DNA of 64,000 nucleotides from contig NZ_JACESP010000004.1 of NCBI RefSeq assembly GCF_013911755.1, forward strand, positions 83,501 to 147,500. The letters run 5' to 3'. The notes under the pieces were generated by a model. It was not told the origin of the DNA and searched no databases. It worked only from the letters and a program-made list of their open reading frames with translations. Shown here piece by piece: positions 24,876 through 32,042 of the stretch (its first letter is position 1; every line of letters begins with the position of its first letter). Source of the stretch: Sphingosinicella sp. (GTDB taxonomy: Bacteria; Pseudomonadota; Alphaproteobacteria; Sphingomonadales; Sphingomonadaceae). Made by a program: the position numbers and the translations under genes.

Positions 24876-25175
24876 TCAATCCTGCCGGAACCGGCGCTGC
24901 GCGGGCAGGACGGTGCCGACGCCGGGATCGGAGGTCGATTTGCGCGTTCCCCGCGCCGCCCAGGCGTCAAGATCGTCGATCGCATAGACGATGCGACCGC
25001 CCAGCCGGCGATAGACCGGGCCGGTGCCAAAGCAGCGATGCTTTTCGAGGGTGCGGGGAGAAAGACCGAGATGCGTCGCGGCATCGGGGGTCTTCAGATA
25101 GCGCGGCCGCACGATCGCGGCCGGATTGGGCTCGGCGAGATAGCGTGGGCGAGCGGCGGTGGGCTCGGGCTCCAT
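24876..25175 (-). CDS. Small HTH protein, RdfS/AlpA-like excisionase candidate
   Basis: 99 residues from ATG at 25175 with AGGAGGA upstream. The core is a MerR/HTH_17 winged helix, YLKTPDAATHLGLSPRTLEKHRCFGTGPVYRRLGGRIVYAIDDLDAW, as in AlpA and recombination directionality factors. In ICEMlSymR7A-type elements RdfS heads the transfer operon and is activated by FseA; here the same position is downstream of an FseA-like gene. It may also be a plain repA regulator. Confidence 0.78.
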   Translation of the reverse strand: MEPEPTAARPRYLAEPNPAAIVRPRYLKTPDAATHLGLSPRTLEKHRCFGTGPVYRRLGGRIVYAIDDLDAWAARGTRKSTSDPGVGTVLPAQRRFRQD

Positions 25176-25260
25176 GATCGTCCTCCTGACAAGAGCCGGC
25201 AGCAACGGCGCTGACCGGCGATGAGGAGGGCAGGATTGGCGAGCGCGATGGCGTCGAAGA

Positions 25261-25291
25261 AGGGACAGACAAAAAAAGAAATTATGTCCCT
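25261..25291. promoter_or_regulatory. Inverted repeat in the rdfS-like promoter region
   Basis: AGGGACA (25261-25267) and TGTCCCT (25285-25291), perfect 7-bp arms separated by 17 nt including a run of seven A. It overlaps the stop of the DUF2285 gene and lies ~86 bp upstream of the rdfS-like ATG. Good candidate for the activator-binding site of this operon. Confidence 0.5.
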
Positions 25292-26064
25292 ATGGGCCGC
25301 CCAGCAGGGTGCGATATCCTCCTTCGACGAGTCGCATGGCCTCGGCGAGCCAGCGGCGCAGGCGCTTGCGCTCGGCGCTGTCGACCCAGTCGCCTGACGT
25401 AATGCGGGCGCAGGACGGATCGACGAGCACTGCGGCCATGTCGCGCAAGGGAATGCCAAGACGCGCGCCATCGAGCAGGCGCAGGAGGATATGGAGATGC
25501 GATCGTCGTGCCAGCGTATCCCAAAGCCCTTCGGGAGAAGGCTCCCGCATCTCGCCGCCGATCCGCGCCATCAGCCATTGGGCGGTGCGGGCGCGTGTAC
25601 GGTTCGACGGCTCGAAGGGCAGCAGGATCGAACCCCAGCGATCCGCATCGGGCTCGATGCGCAGATGAACGATCGTCTCGCGCTCGCCCATCATGGCATG
25701 GAGACCGTCCTCGCCCTCCTCGACGATGGTCAGGCCCTGCAACCTGCCCAGTTCGATCGGCGCCACGCCGGCGAAGAGCGCCGGCATGCGGCCGATCAGC
25801 ACGGTGAAGCGATTGACGTCAGCGCGCCAGATGATGCGGCGGTCAGGTGCCGGCCGGGATGGATCGACCAGGAAATCGCAGCCCCCACCGCTGGGCGGTG
25901 ACGGCTTCCTCCTTTCGATCGGGATTTTTCCGGCGGGCGATTTGATCGAAATCATGGTGGTATGCAGGATTGCGCCGCAGAAACTCGAAAGCGGCGATGC
26001 CGATATCGGCATTGTCGGGAAGACGCGCGGGTTCCTCCGCGCGCCAGGCGTCGGCTGGCGACAT
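25290..26064 (-). CDS. FseA-like DUF2285 activator, two frames joined by a +1 shift
   Basis: The N-terminal half (26064 to a stop at 25843) encodes the transcriptional-regulator-like domain (MSPADAWRAEE, AAFEFLRRNPAYHHDF, QRWGLRF). The C-terminal half, one frame over, encodes VDPSRPAPDRRIIWRADV and a DUF2285 domain ending RLVEGGYRTLLGGP. Joining at CGA TTT CCT GGT (25878-25867) by skipping one base after CCT gives RWGLRFPVDPS, the usual uninterrupted sequence of this family, and a 257-residue product. In Mesorhizobium ICEMlSymR7A the homologous activator FseA is made by programmed +1 frameshifting. A plain frameshift mutation is the alternative. Expected role: switch on rdfS and transfer. Confidence 0.75.
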
Positions 26065-26163
26065 GGTCCCCTCCCTTATCTTTTTGGGAAGGCAGGCTAT
26101 CGCGTCACGGGAAAGGCGAATAATGCGCCTCGAGGCGTCAGGGACGCTACGGGAAGGACTGTT

Positions 26164-26454
26164 TCAGTCCTTTTTCGGCGATTCGCTACGCCGCATTTCC
26201 AGTGCGGCCAGTTGCCGGTAGCCCACCTCGGTCATCCAGCGGGCGCGAGCAAGGTGGGCCTCATGAACCTGATGTGCGCGGACGGGCTCGCGCGCGGCGT
26301 CGATTCCGAACAGGGTTTCCACTGTGTGCTGCCAGGACGTGCCCGGCGCCTTCTCCGCATCGAGCAACTGGATATAGGTGTCGAGATGCGCGAGATCATA
26401 AGCGGTGAGCACATCACTGCCCGGCGGAGTGTCCTCGAAAGGCACGATCGACAT
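26164..26454 (-). CDS. Small DUF2285-like protein, QseM-type antiactivator candidate
   Basis: 96 residues from the ATG at 26454. DUF2285-like pattern: LTAYDLAHLDTYIQLLDAEK, WQHTVETLFGID, HEAHLARARWMTEVGYRQLAAL. In ICEMlSymR7A the small DUF2285 protein QseM blocks the activator FseA; this gene lies 99 nt upstream of the FseA-like gene. Same-operon expression of activator and antiactivator would set a threshold. Function is by analogy. Confidence 0.7.
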   Translation of the reverse strand: MSIVPFEDTPPGSDVLTAYDLAHLDTYIQLLDAEKAPGTSWQHTVETLFGIDAAREPVRAHQVHEAHLARARWMTEVGYRQLAALEMRRSESPKKD

Positions 26455-26471
26455 GTGCAGACATCCTTCCC

Positions 26472-26780
26472 TCACCCCAAGGCTGACGCGTCATGCCGTG
26501 CGCCACGCGGCCAGACGCGTGCCATTTCCTCGCCTCTGTGAACCATCCATTTTGGATCGATTGATTTTAGCGCCTTGACAGCGCCCGGACGACTCTTTCG
26601 CCGGATGCTAGTTTTCACGGATTTAGAGAGGGTTAAGGCCTCGAACCCGGTGGCCAAATTATTTGTCGATGACGTGAGGGGAGCCTCGCCGGCGTCTCGC
26701 GCGAGTCGCCTGACTGCCATCGCGATCAGGTTCAGCAAGAAAATCTCCAGCCTGGCCTCATTCTTACTGGCAGAATCCAC
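26472..26780 (-). CDS. Hypothetical 102-residue protein ahead of the QseM-like gene
   Basis: GTG start at 26780 with a strong GGGAGGGG 5 nt upstream; stop 17 nt before the QseM-like ATG. Basic protein (SKNEARLEIFLLNLIAMAVR at the start, later KSVKTSIRRKSRPGAVKAL). Codon use is less GC-biased than neighbours. No family recognised. Kept because of the ribosome site and spacing. Confidence 0.5.
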   Translation of the reverse strand: MDSASKNEARLEIFLLNLIAMAVRRLARDAGEAPLTSSTNNLATGFEALTLSKSVKTSIRRKSRPGAVKALKSIDPKWMVHRGEEMARVWPRGARHDASALG

Positions 26781-27120
26781 GAGAGCCCCTCCCGATAGCC
26801 ATTGTCGGTGTTGGGAGTTTCTCTAATCTCCGTCGCCAAAAAGCTGAGCTTTTCGAGTTTCTTAGCGGACCGCATTTTGTCGGTAATTTGCGGACTGGGC
26901 CAAAAATGTTGGAAGAAGGCGAACCGACGTGAAGGTCGCGCTTCGCTTCGATCACGGCAACAAGCGGGAAAGAGCTCAAGAACCGTCGCCGAGTTCGGTA
27001 TTTACCGACATAATCCGTTCATCTTCCAACAACGACAGCCATGCGGCACACTGGCTTTCAGCGCGTCATGTAGAGAATACTCCGTGGTTAAATACTCTTC
27101 AAGAGTGCGTGTTTCCGGTC
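26781..27120. promoter_or_regulatory. Divergent control region with palindromes
   Basis: 340 bp between divergent genes, lower in GC than its surroundings. Holds the palindrome AAAAGCTGAGCTTTT (26839-26853), a TGTCGGTAA / TTACCGACA pair (26878-26886, 27002-27010) and ACTCTTCAAGAGT (27094-27106), which lies 14 bp before the XRE ATG. Likely contains promoters for both directions and operators for the XRE protein. Confidence 0.55.
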
Positions 27121-27351
27121 ATGGAAATCCGGGAAACCTTTGCCGCCAACCTGCTCAAATATCGGCGAGCTGCTCGCTTGTCGCAGGAAGAACTTGCCCA
27201 TCGAGCGCAGATAGATCGCACCTACATCAGTGCGCTGGAGCGGTGCGTCTATGCCGCCAGCATCGAGGTGGTCGACCGGCTTGCACGGGAATTGGGCGTA
27301 GAAGCTTCTGATTTGCTGGTTCGCTTCTCCCCACCCGGTCATGAGGCATAG
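27121..27351 (+). CDS. XRE-family regulator, possible QseC-like switch protein
   Basis: 76 residues: FAANLLKYRRAARLSQEELAHRAQIDRTYISALERCVYAASIEVVDRLARELGV, a complete lambda-Cro/CI-type HTH. It is divergent from the DUF2285 genes, as QseC is from qseM in ICEMlSymR7A. A palindrome (27094-27106) sits just upstream for autoregulation. Could equally be a general element repressor. Confidence 0.85.
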   Translation: MEIRETFAANLLKYRRAARLSQEELAHRAQIDRTYISALERCVYAASIEVVDRLARELGVEASDLLVRFSPPGHEA

Positions 27352-27460
27352 CGCCGGCCACGCTCTGTCATCATCCTGTATGAATTGTCCCGTGCATTGG
27401 GCGTCAGCCATATCGATCTGGTGCGGCCCGACGATTGACCTTGAACGCTGCACGCGTCGG

Positions 27461-27490
27461 GGCGCCACCCGGCCGGTGCCGGGTGGCGCC
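27461..27490 (-). terminator. Strong hairpin after a DUF736 gene
   Basis: 13-bp perfect stem GGCGCCACCCGGC / GCCGGGTGGCGCC with 4-nt loop, 9 nt past the DUF736 stop on the minus strand and 110 nt past the XRE stop. No T-run, but its stability and position suggest transcript end protection or termination between convergent genes. Confidence 0.6.
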
Positions 27491-27499
27491 CTGTCCGGC

Positions 27500-27817
27500 T
27501 CAGTCCCGCGCGCGGCGGGTCTGCCGGTTCCAGACCAGATCATAGCCGCCGTCTTCTGCTGCGAAGAGCTGCGCGAAGATCGGGGCGACGAAGCTGGGAT
27601 CGTCGAGCTTGACCGAGAGATAGGGGCGGTCGTCGCTGGTCCGCTTCTCCCAGGCGGCGCCCACTTCGGCGTCTCCCACATAGATGCGGTGGCTGGGCGC
27701 GTTGCCGCTGGCCTCGCTGTCCGGGACGAAACGAACCGCCTTGGCCTGAAGCCCGAGCGTGACGATGTCGCCCTTGAGTTCACCCGAGACCTTCTTGAAG
27801 CTGCCGATCTTTGCCAT
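27500..27817 (-). CDS. DUF736 protein, second copy
   Basis: 105 residues: MAKIGSFKKVSGELKGDIVTL, then HRIYVGDAEVGAAWEKR, RPYLSVKLDDPSFVAPIFAQLF and YDLVWNRQTRR. Clear DUF736, distinct in sequence from the copies at 21442 and 30377. Stands alone with its own hairpin after the stop. Function unknown; the family is confined to conjugative elements. Confidence 0.88.
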   Translation of the reverse strand: MAKIGSFKKVSGELKGDIVTLGLQAKAVRFVPDSEASGNAPSHRIYVGDAEVGAAWEKRTSDDRPYLSVKLDDPSFVAPIFAQLFAAEDGGYDLVWNRQTRRARD

Positions 27818-28301
27818 TGCCTTTGTTCCTTTTGCTTCGAGCCCGCGACCATCGCGGCCTCGATGCGCAAGGGGAGCCGGCAGGCGACGGGCGCCGCAGC
27901 CTTCGGCCCGCAGCGCAGCGAAGGACGGCCGGCTGCCGATTTTCTTGGATCCGCGAGGAACGGCGGCACGCCGGGGGAAGAAAATGGGCGGAAGGCCGTT
28001 GCGGCAAGCCCGTCGAGCGGTACGCGATCCTGTCGGCATGACGCGCATCGAACCGAGGCCGCTCTGGCGCGGGCGGGCAAAGGCGCCAACAGGCTGGCGA
28101 TTCCGGCATCTGGAGGTCGGGTAACCAGGAGACAACGGATGCCCCGGTACATGGGTTAAGCCTTCCTTGGCACCGGACAGGGACGCCCGTCGCGTCCAGC
28201 CACCGCGTCACTGTGGAAGACATCGGGCCTGCCGCCCGGAATGCAGCCAATGACCGGCCTGTCGGCTTTGCCGCGATCCCTCCGTGCCCTCTCGCGCCGC
28301 C
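27818..28301. other. 484-bp gene-free region with an inverted repeat
   Basis: No ORF with a good start or composition. An inverted repeat with arms GCCGATTTTCTT (27935-27946) and AAGAAAATGGGC (27978-27989), one mismatch, sits ~120 bp before the DUF736 ATG, and CCTTCG/CGAAGG arms flank another stem nearby. Likely leader structure for the DUF736 gene. Confidence 0.4.
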
Positions 28302-28754
28302 TTATTCGGCGGCGGGAAGCGATGGCATCATGGGCTGCTGAACCTGTCCGCCCGGCTCGAAGCCGGTCAGCCGGGTCCAGGCGGTGCCCGCGATCAGGGC
28401 GGCGCCCAGACCGCTCAGAATGGTGAGCGTCGCACCGGGATCGATCGCGAGGCCCAACACACCATGGACGGCCTGATAGCCGGCAATGCCCGCTGGCAGG
28501 ACGAAGAGAAGCGCAAGCGCGAGCCGCAACAGCGGCGAGCCCGACAGCGCGAAGAGCAATTGCCCGGCGAACAGCGTCGCGAACCCGGCCGCAAAGCCGG
28601 CAAGGATCGCGGGCGCATAGCCGCAGCCGGCCCCGTGCATCCAGAAGGCAAGGCCGATGCCAGCGTAGAGGGGCAGTGCATAGACGGCGAGGCTGAAGAG
28701 CAGCCAGAGCATATAGAGGCCGGCAAACAGGCCGAGAACGAGAAAGATGGTCAT
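28302..28754 (-). CDS. Multi-span membrane protein, unknown function
   Basis: 150 residues from ATG at 28754 (MTIFLVLGLFAGLYMLWLLF). About four or five hydrophobic helices, with AGIGLAFWMHGAGCGYAPAI in the second and a polar tail (FEPGGQVQQPMMPSLPAAE). Composition and codon use are typical of the neighbourhood, and similar genes occur on sphingomonad elements beside DUF736, as far as I recall. No function can be named. Confidence 0.7.
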   Translation of the reverse strand: MTIFLVLGLFAGLYMLWLLFSLAVYALPLYAGIGLAFWMHGAGCGYAPAILAGFAAGFATLFAGQLLFALSGSPLLRLALALLFVLPAGIAGYQAVHGVLGLAIDPGATLTILSGLGAALIAGTAWTRLTGFEPGGQVQQPMMPSLPAAE

Positions 28755-28902
28755 GGATAGCGTCCTTTGCATGACGAATGATCGTCGGACGCGCCCGCCA
28801 CCACCTCCACAGCGCTTGTCTTGCAAGAAGCAACATAGCGCCTGAAGGGCCGAAGCGAAACAGATATTGCGTCGCTTCGACAAGGCAGGGTCGCCTTTTC
28901 GA

Positions 28903-29064
28903 TCAGGAAAAGGGATCATATTCGCGGACCAGTTCGGCCGGATTGCCGTCGAACTCGTCCCAGGGCATCACCGCATAGCCATTGCCGGTCCGCACGATGA
29001 CCATGATCGTCATCAGCGTCTTGGCGAGGTTCCAGGCGAGCGACTGGGCGGTCTTGAGCGGCAT
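28903..29064 (-). CDS. 53-residue conserved small protein
   Basis: MPLKTAQSLAWNLAKTLMTI followed by MVIVRTGNGYAVMPWDEFDG and a tail ending REYDPFS. AGGAG lies 8 nt upstream of the ATG. The sequence is well-behaved (aromatic/acidic C-terminus) and it is preceded by the class A leader also found in front of two other small genes. Function unknown. Confidence 0.7.
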   Translation of the reverse strand: MPLKTAQSLAWNLAKTLMTIMVIVRTGNGYAVMPWDEFDGNPAELVREYDPFS

Positions 29065-29394
29065 GGACTATACTCCTGTCGGAAGGAGCGGAAGACCATC
29101 CTCCGCTCGACAGGTGCCCCGCCGGCCGGGGGCTGGCCGCAATCACCGCGCCGGGACATGTCCCAAGCGGCCGCACGCTTGCGTAGCGGACCCCTTGCGG
29201 GTTGATTGAAGGAGGCCGGACTTCGGCCACAGGGATCAGCGCCGACACACGAGCGAGGTTGGACTTTTGCGTTACGGGCAGGCCCCATGCCGCGCCGCCC
29301 GGTCGCTCGCTTATGGCGCAAAGAATCTGATGGTCAGCACATGCGCGAGCCGCGTACAGATTCAGGATGACCGCATGACCAGTTCAGGGAGACA
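29065..29394. promoter_or_regulatory. Class A leader (copy 3) and promoter region of the Shedu gene
   Basis: On the minus strand it contains ATCAACCCGCAAGGGGTCC near 29189-29207, matching the core at 30769 and 39075, and a hairpin with arms GAGCGGA (29086-29092) and TCCGCTC (29102-29108) whose loop carries ACCATC. The 53-residue gene starts just after. The right part (29210-29394) must carry the plus-strand Shedu promoter; nothing else was seen. Confidence 0.5.
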
Positions 29395-30288
29395 ATGGGC
29401 TTGCCGAAATCCTTATCTTGCGAGATTGAAACCAGGCTGGCCGAATTCGACGAGCTGATTGCGTCACCGAAAGCGAACGAGAACGCCATTCAGGCATTTC
29501 TCGAGGCGAACACGATGTTCATGCCGACGCCGGACATGCTCAACCATCGGGTCCACATGAACAGCGTGATCGCCAAGTTTCCCGTCGGCGAACGATCGAC
29601 CGATTATGCTTATCTGACCAAATCCAGCATCGAGTGGCGCCTGGTGCTGGTGGAACTGGAAGACAGCAGCAAGCCGATCTTCAAGAATTCCAGCAAGAAT
29701 GTTGCCTTCAGCACCGAATTCAACGACGAGGTCGCGCAAGTCGACGTCTGGCGCGACTATGTCCATCAACATCCCGATCGCCTGCGCGACAAGCTGCGTC
29801 CGTTGATGGTGCCTGCGCCGATGGCGCAGCACCGGCTGTCGGTCCGCTACGTGCTGGTGATCGGTCGCTCGGCGGAATTTGAGCATCATGATGCACGCAA
29901 ATTGCGGCTAGCCGGTTATGGCGCCGAACGCGATCTCACCATCATGACCTACGACACCATCCGCCGGGAGGTCGCGGCGGGGCACAACAAGCCGAAAGCG
30001 GTCTTGCGCGCCAATAGCCGCGGCTATCGCCTGCAGTCGGCAGAAGCGATGCCGACGATCATGTTCGCGCATATGAGGCCGGCTGAACTCGAGCTATCGG
30101 ACATCGCCGAAGCCGCCCTGCGCGCCGAAGGCTATGACATCGATGCCTGGAAGCGGAACGAGCCGCTGGTCTTTAACGATAAATGGACCCGCGATTCCGA
30201 GCCGGCCCTGTATGAATCCATGCATCCCGCTGTCCAGAAATTCATGGCGCGGCAGAAGAAATCTCGGCCCGGCGGCCATTCCGGTTGA
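29395..30288 (+). CDS. Shedu-family defence nuclease (SduA, DUF4263)
   Basis: 297 residues, AGGGAG before the ATG. N-terminal helical segment (LAEFDELIASPKANENAIQAFLEANTMFM), then the nuclease core with Asp in RSTDYAYL (~residue 69), VLVELEDSSKPIF (Glu, ~84) and the Gln helix DEVAQVDVWRDYV (~115), then RYVLVIGRSAEF. This order fits the PD-(D/E)XK-like Shedu core. Single-gene Shedu systems protect against phage by DNA cleavage. Oriented opposite to the small genes around it, so probably separately acquired. Confidence 0.82.
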   Translation: MGLPKSLSCEIETRLAEFDELIASPKANENAIQAFLEANTMFMPTPDMLNHRVHMNSVIAKFPVGERSTDYAYLTKSSIEWRLVLVELEDSSKPIFKNSSKNVAFSTEFNDEVAQVDVWRDYVHQHPDRLRDKLRPLMVPAPMAQHRLSVRYVLVIGRSAEFEHHDARKLRLAGYGAERDLTIMTYDTIRREVAAGHNKPKAVLRANSRGYRLQSAEAMPTIMFAHMRPAELELSDIAEAALRAEGYDIDAWKRNEPLVFNDKWTRDSEPALYESMHPAVQKFMARQKKSRPGGHSG

Positions 30289-30376
30289 ACGGCCGCCGGG
30301 CTTTACAATGGCGATGCAGAACCAAGGGCAAGGTTCCGGCCCCACCCGAAGGCGGGGCCGCCGCAGGCCCTGGGGG

Positions 30377-30700
30377 TCAGGCCGGCGGATTCCAGATGAT
30401 GACCTTCTTCGTCGGATCGTCGCCCGGCGCGTTGGCGATATTGCCGTAGATGGGAGCGTCGAACTCCGGCGCCATCATCGACACCGAAGTATATTCGGCG
30501 CCGGTGGTCTGCGAGAAGCGGTTCCAACCGCCGCCCAGCTCATATCCGGTCTTACGGCTGAAGATGCGGTAGTCGGGCTCGCTGTCCTTCACCTTGCGGC
30601 CGTTGGGGACGATGGCGATCGGGGCCTGGACGGTCAGGGTGGCGAGCATGCCCTCCATGCTGCCGTCATTCTTCACGGTGAGGTTGGCGATCGTGGCCAT
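30377..30700 (-). CDS. DUF736 protein, third copy
   Basis: 107 residues: MATIANLTVKNDGSMEGMLA, with PDYRIFSRKTGYELGGGWNR, YTSVSMMAPEFDAPIYGNI and VIIWNPPA. Clear DUF736. Preceded by a class A leader and followed by a GGCCCC/GGGGCC hairpin (about 30339-30360). Function unknown. Confidence 0.88.
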   Translation of the reverse strand: MATIANLTVKNDGSMEGMLATLTVQAPIAIVPNGRKVKDSEPDYRIFSRKTGYELGGGWNRFSQTTGAEYTSVSMMAPEFDAPIYGNIANAPGDDPTKKVIIWNPPA

Positions 30701-31149
30701 GACGAAAACTCCTTGTGGTTGCTCGGGGACCATCCCCGATGGCGCCCACAGGAGAGACCGGATGCCGACGTCACCGGAGCGTCAGCGCAGGGGAACCCCT
30801 TGCGGGTTGACGGAACAAGGCGGCCGAGGCTCGTATCAGGCGACAAAAGAGGGGTTGGTCTCCAGCAGCCCGGAGAAAGTCCGCTGTGGCCATAGCCGAC
30901 CTGTCTGAAGATCGGTTGCAGTGGCGCATGCCTATCGCACGCCTCAGCCCCAGAATTGCAGGCCTTCCCACCGCCGCCCCAGGGGCATCGCATCAGCCCG
31001 CCGCGCATCAGGCGCGGCGCGTCGCCAGGTTGCGGCGCAACGCTTTCCCGCAGACCTTCGGCGATCGTACCGCTGTTCGTGCCGCATCGGGTTCGGCTGC
31101 ATCGCGCCATCGCCATGGGCCGGGCCGGACGATATTCGGGAAGATCCGC
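30701..31149. promoter_or_regulatory. Class A leader (copy 2) and gene-free stretch
   Basis: On the minus strand: core GTCAACCCGCAAGGGG plus TGACGCTCCGGTGACG across 30769-30813, then hairpin TCGGGG / CCCCGA (30723-30728, 30734-30739) with loop ACCAT, then AAGGAG and the DUF736 ATG. An unrelated 8-bp hairpin CGCCGCGC / GCGCGGCG lies at 30999-31019. Nothing else recognised in 30820-31149. Confidence 0.55.
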
Positions 31150-31752
31150 TCAGCCCGGCCGCCGGAACGCCTCACGGGCGCGCTGCGCTTTCGCGCGGGT
31201 GACGCAGCCTTGCGCATGATCGTTGATGAGGCCCATCGCCTGCATGAAGGCATGGACCGTAGTCGGACCGACAAAAGCCCAGCCGCGCTTCTTCAGATCC
31301 TTCGACATCGCAATGGACGCAGGCGAGGTTGAGGCGAGATACGGGATATCCGCGCCCTGCGGCTCGAAGCTCCAGACATAGGCAGCAAGCGATCCGGCCT
31401 CGCGCACGAGGTCCTGCGCCCGGGCGGCATTGTTGATCACCGCCTCGATCTTGCCGCGATGCCGCACGATGCCCGCATCCTGCAGCAGGCGTTCGACGTC
31501 GGCCTTATCGAAGGCCGCTACGCTGTCGATATCGAACCCGTCAAAGGCCGCACGAAAATTCTCGCGCTTGGTGAGAATGGTCCGCCAGGACAGGCCGGAC
31601 TGGAAGCCCTCCAGACTCAATTTCTCGAACAGGCGGCGATCGTCATCGACCGGAAAACCCCATTCGCTGTCGTGATAGGCGATATAGTCGTTCGACGCCG
31701 CGCACCAGAGGCAGCGTGGTTGCCTATCAGGTGGCGTGAACAGGACGCTCAT
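31150..31752 (-). CDS. tag: DNA-3-methyladenine glycosylase I
   Basis: 200 residues with all Tag landmarks: RCLWCAASNDYIAYHDSEWG (Zn-binding Cys, catalytic-region Glu/Trp), FEKLSLEGFQSGLSWRTILTKR, FVGPTTVHAFMQAMGLINDH and the C-terminal His/Cys pair (NDHAQGC). It removes 3-methyladenine from alkylated DNA. The ATG overlaps the stop of a small HTH gene, so the two are co-expressed. A chromosomal-type repair gene carried here as cargo. Confidence 0.93.
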   Translation of the reverse strand: MSVLFTPPDRQPRCLWCAASNDYIAYHDSEWGFPVDDDRRLFEKLSLEGFQSGLSWRTILTKRENFRAAFDGFDIDSVAAFDKADVERLLQDAGIVRHRGKIEAVINNAARAQDLVREAGSLAAYVWSFEPQGADIPYLASTSPASIAMSKDLKKRGWAFVGPTTVHAFMQAMGLINDHAQGCVTRAKAQRAREAFRRPG

Positions 31753-31934
31753 GTCGTGTGACGCAAAGGGGCATCCAGACGCAGCGCCGTGGTTTTGCGC
31801 ATGCGCCTCACCCTCGCGATCACCTGTGTCACGCGCGCAGGCGACAGGTTGAACTGGCGACCGAGCGCTGCATAACTGGCGCCTTCGCTATGAAGCCTTT
31901 CAAGCTCGGCGTTGCGAGCAGCCTTGCCCGTCAT
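31749..31934 (-). CDS. Small HTH protein coupled to tag
   Basis: 61 residues from ATG at 31934 (AGGGGA upstream): MTGKAARNAELERLHSEGAS, then YAALGRQFNLSPARVTQVIARVRR, a sigma-region-4/resolvase-type HTH. Stop overlaps the tag start (ATGA). Probable regulator of the pair. An in-frame ATG at 31991 would add 19 residues. Confidence 0.65.
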   Translation of the reverse strand: MTGKAARNAELERLHSEGASYAALGRQFNLSPARVTQVIARVRRMRKTTALRLDAPLRHTT

Positions 31935-32042
31935 CGAAAATCCCCTGCTAGAGTCCGCCAGCCCGTGCGGCAGATATATGAGATAGGGCATCGACGTTCA
32001 TGAGCGCAAGATTTTCGTTCTTGTTTCGTTTCAAATTCCGGA

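Noticed and set aside
26575-26580. TTGACA as a -35 box
   Set aside because: No plausible -10 at 16-18 nt, and it lies inside the likely 102-residue gene.
27088-28152. 354-codon minus-strand frame across the XRE and DUF736 region
   Set aside because: Overlaps two better genes in other frames; Arg/Ser/Pro-rich without motifs.
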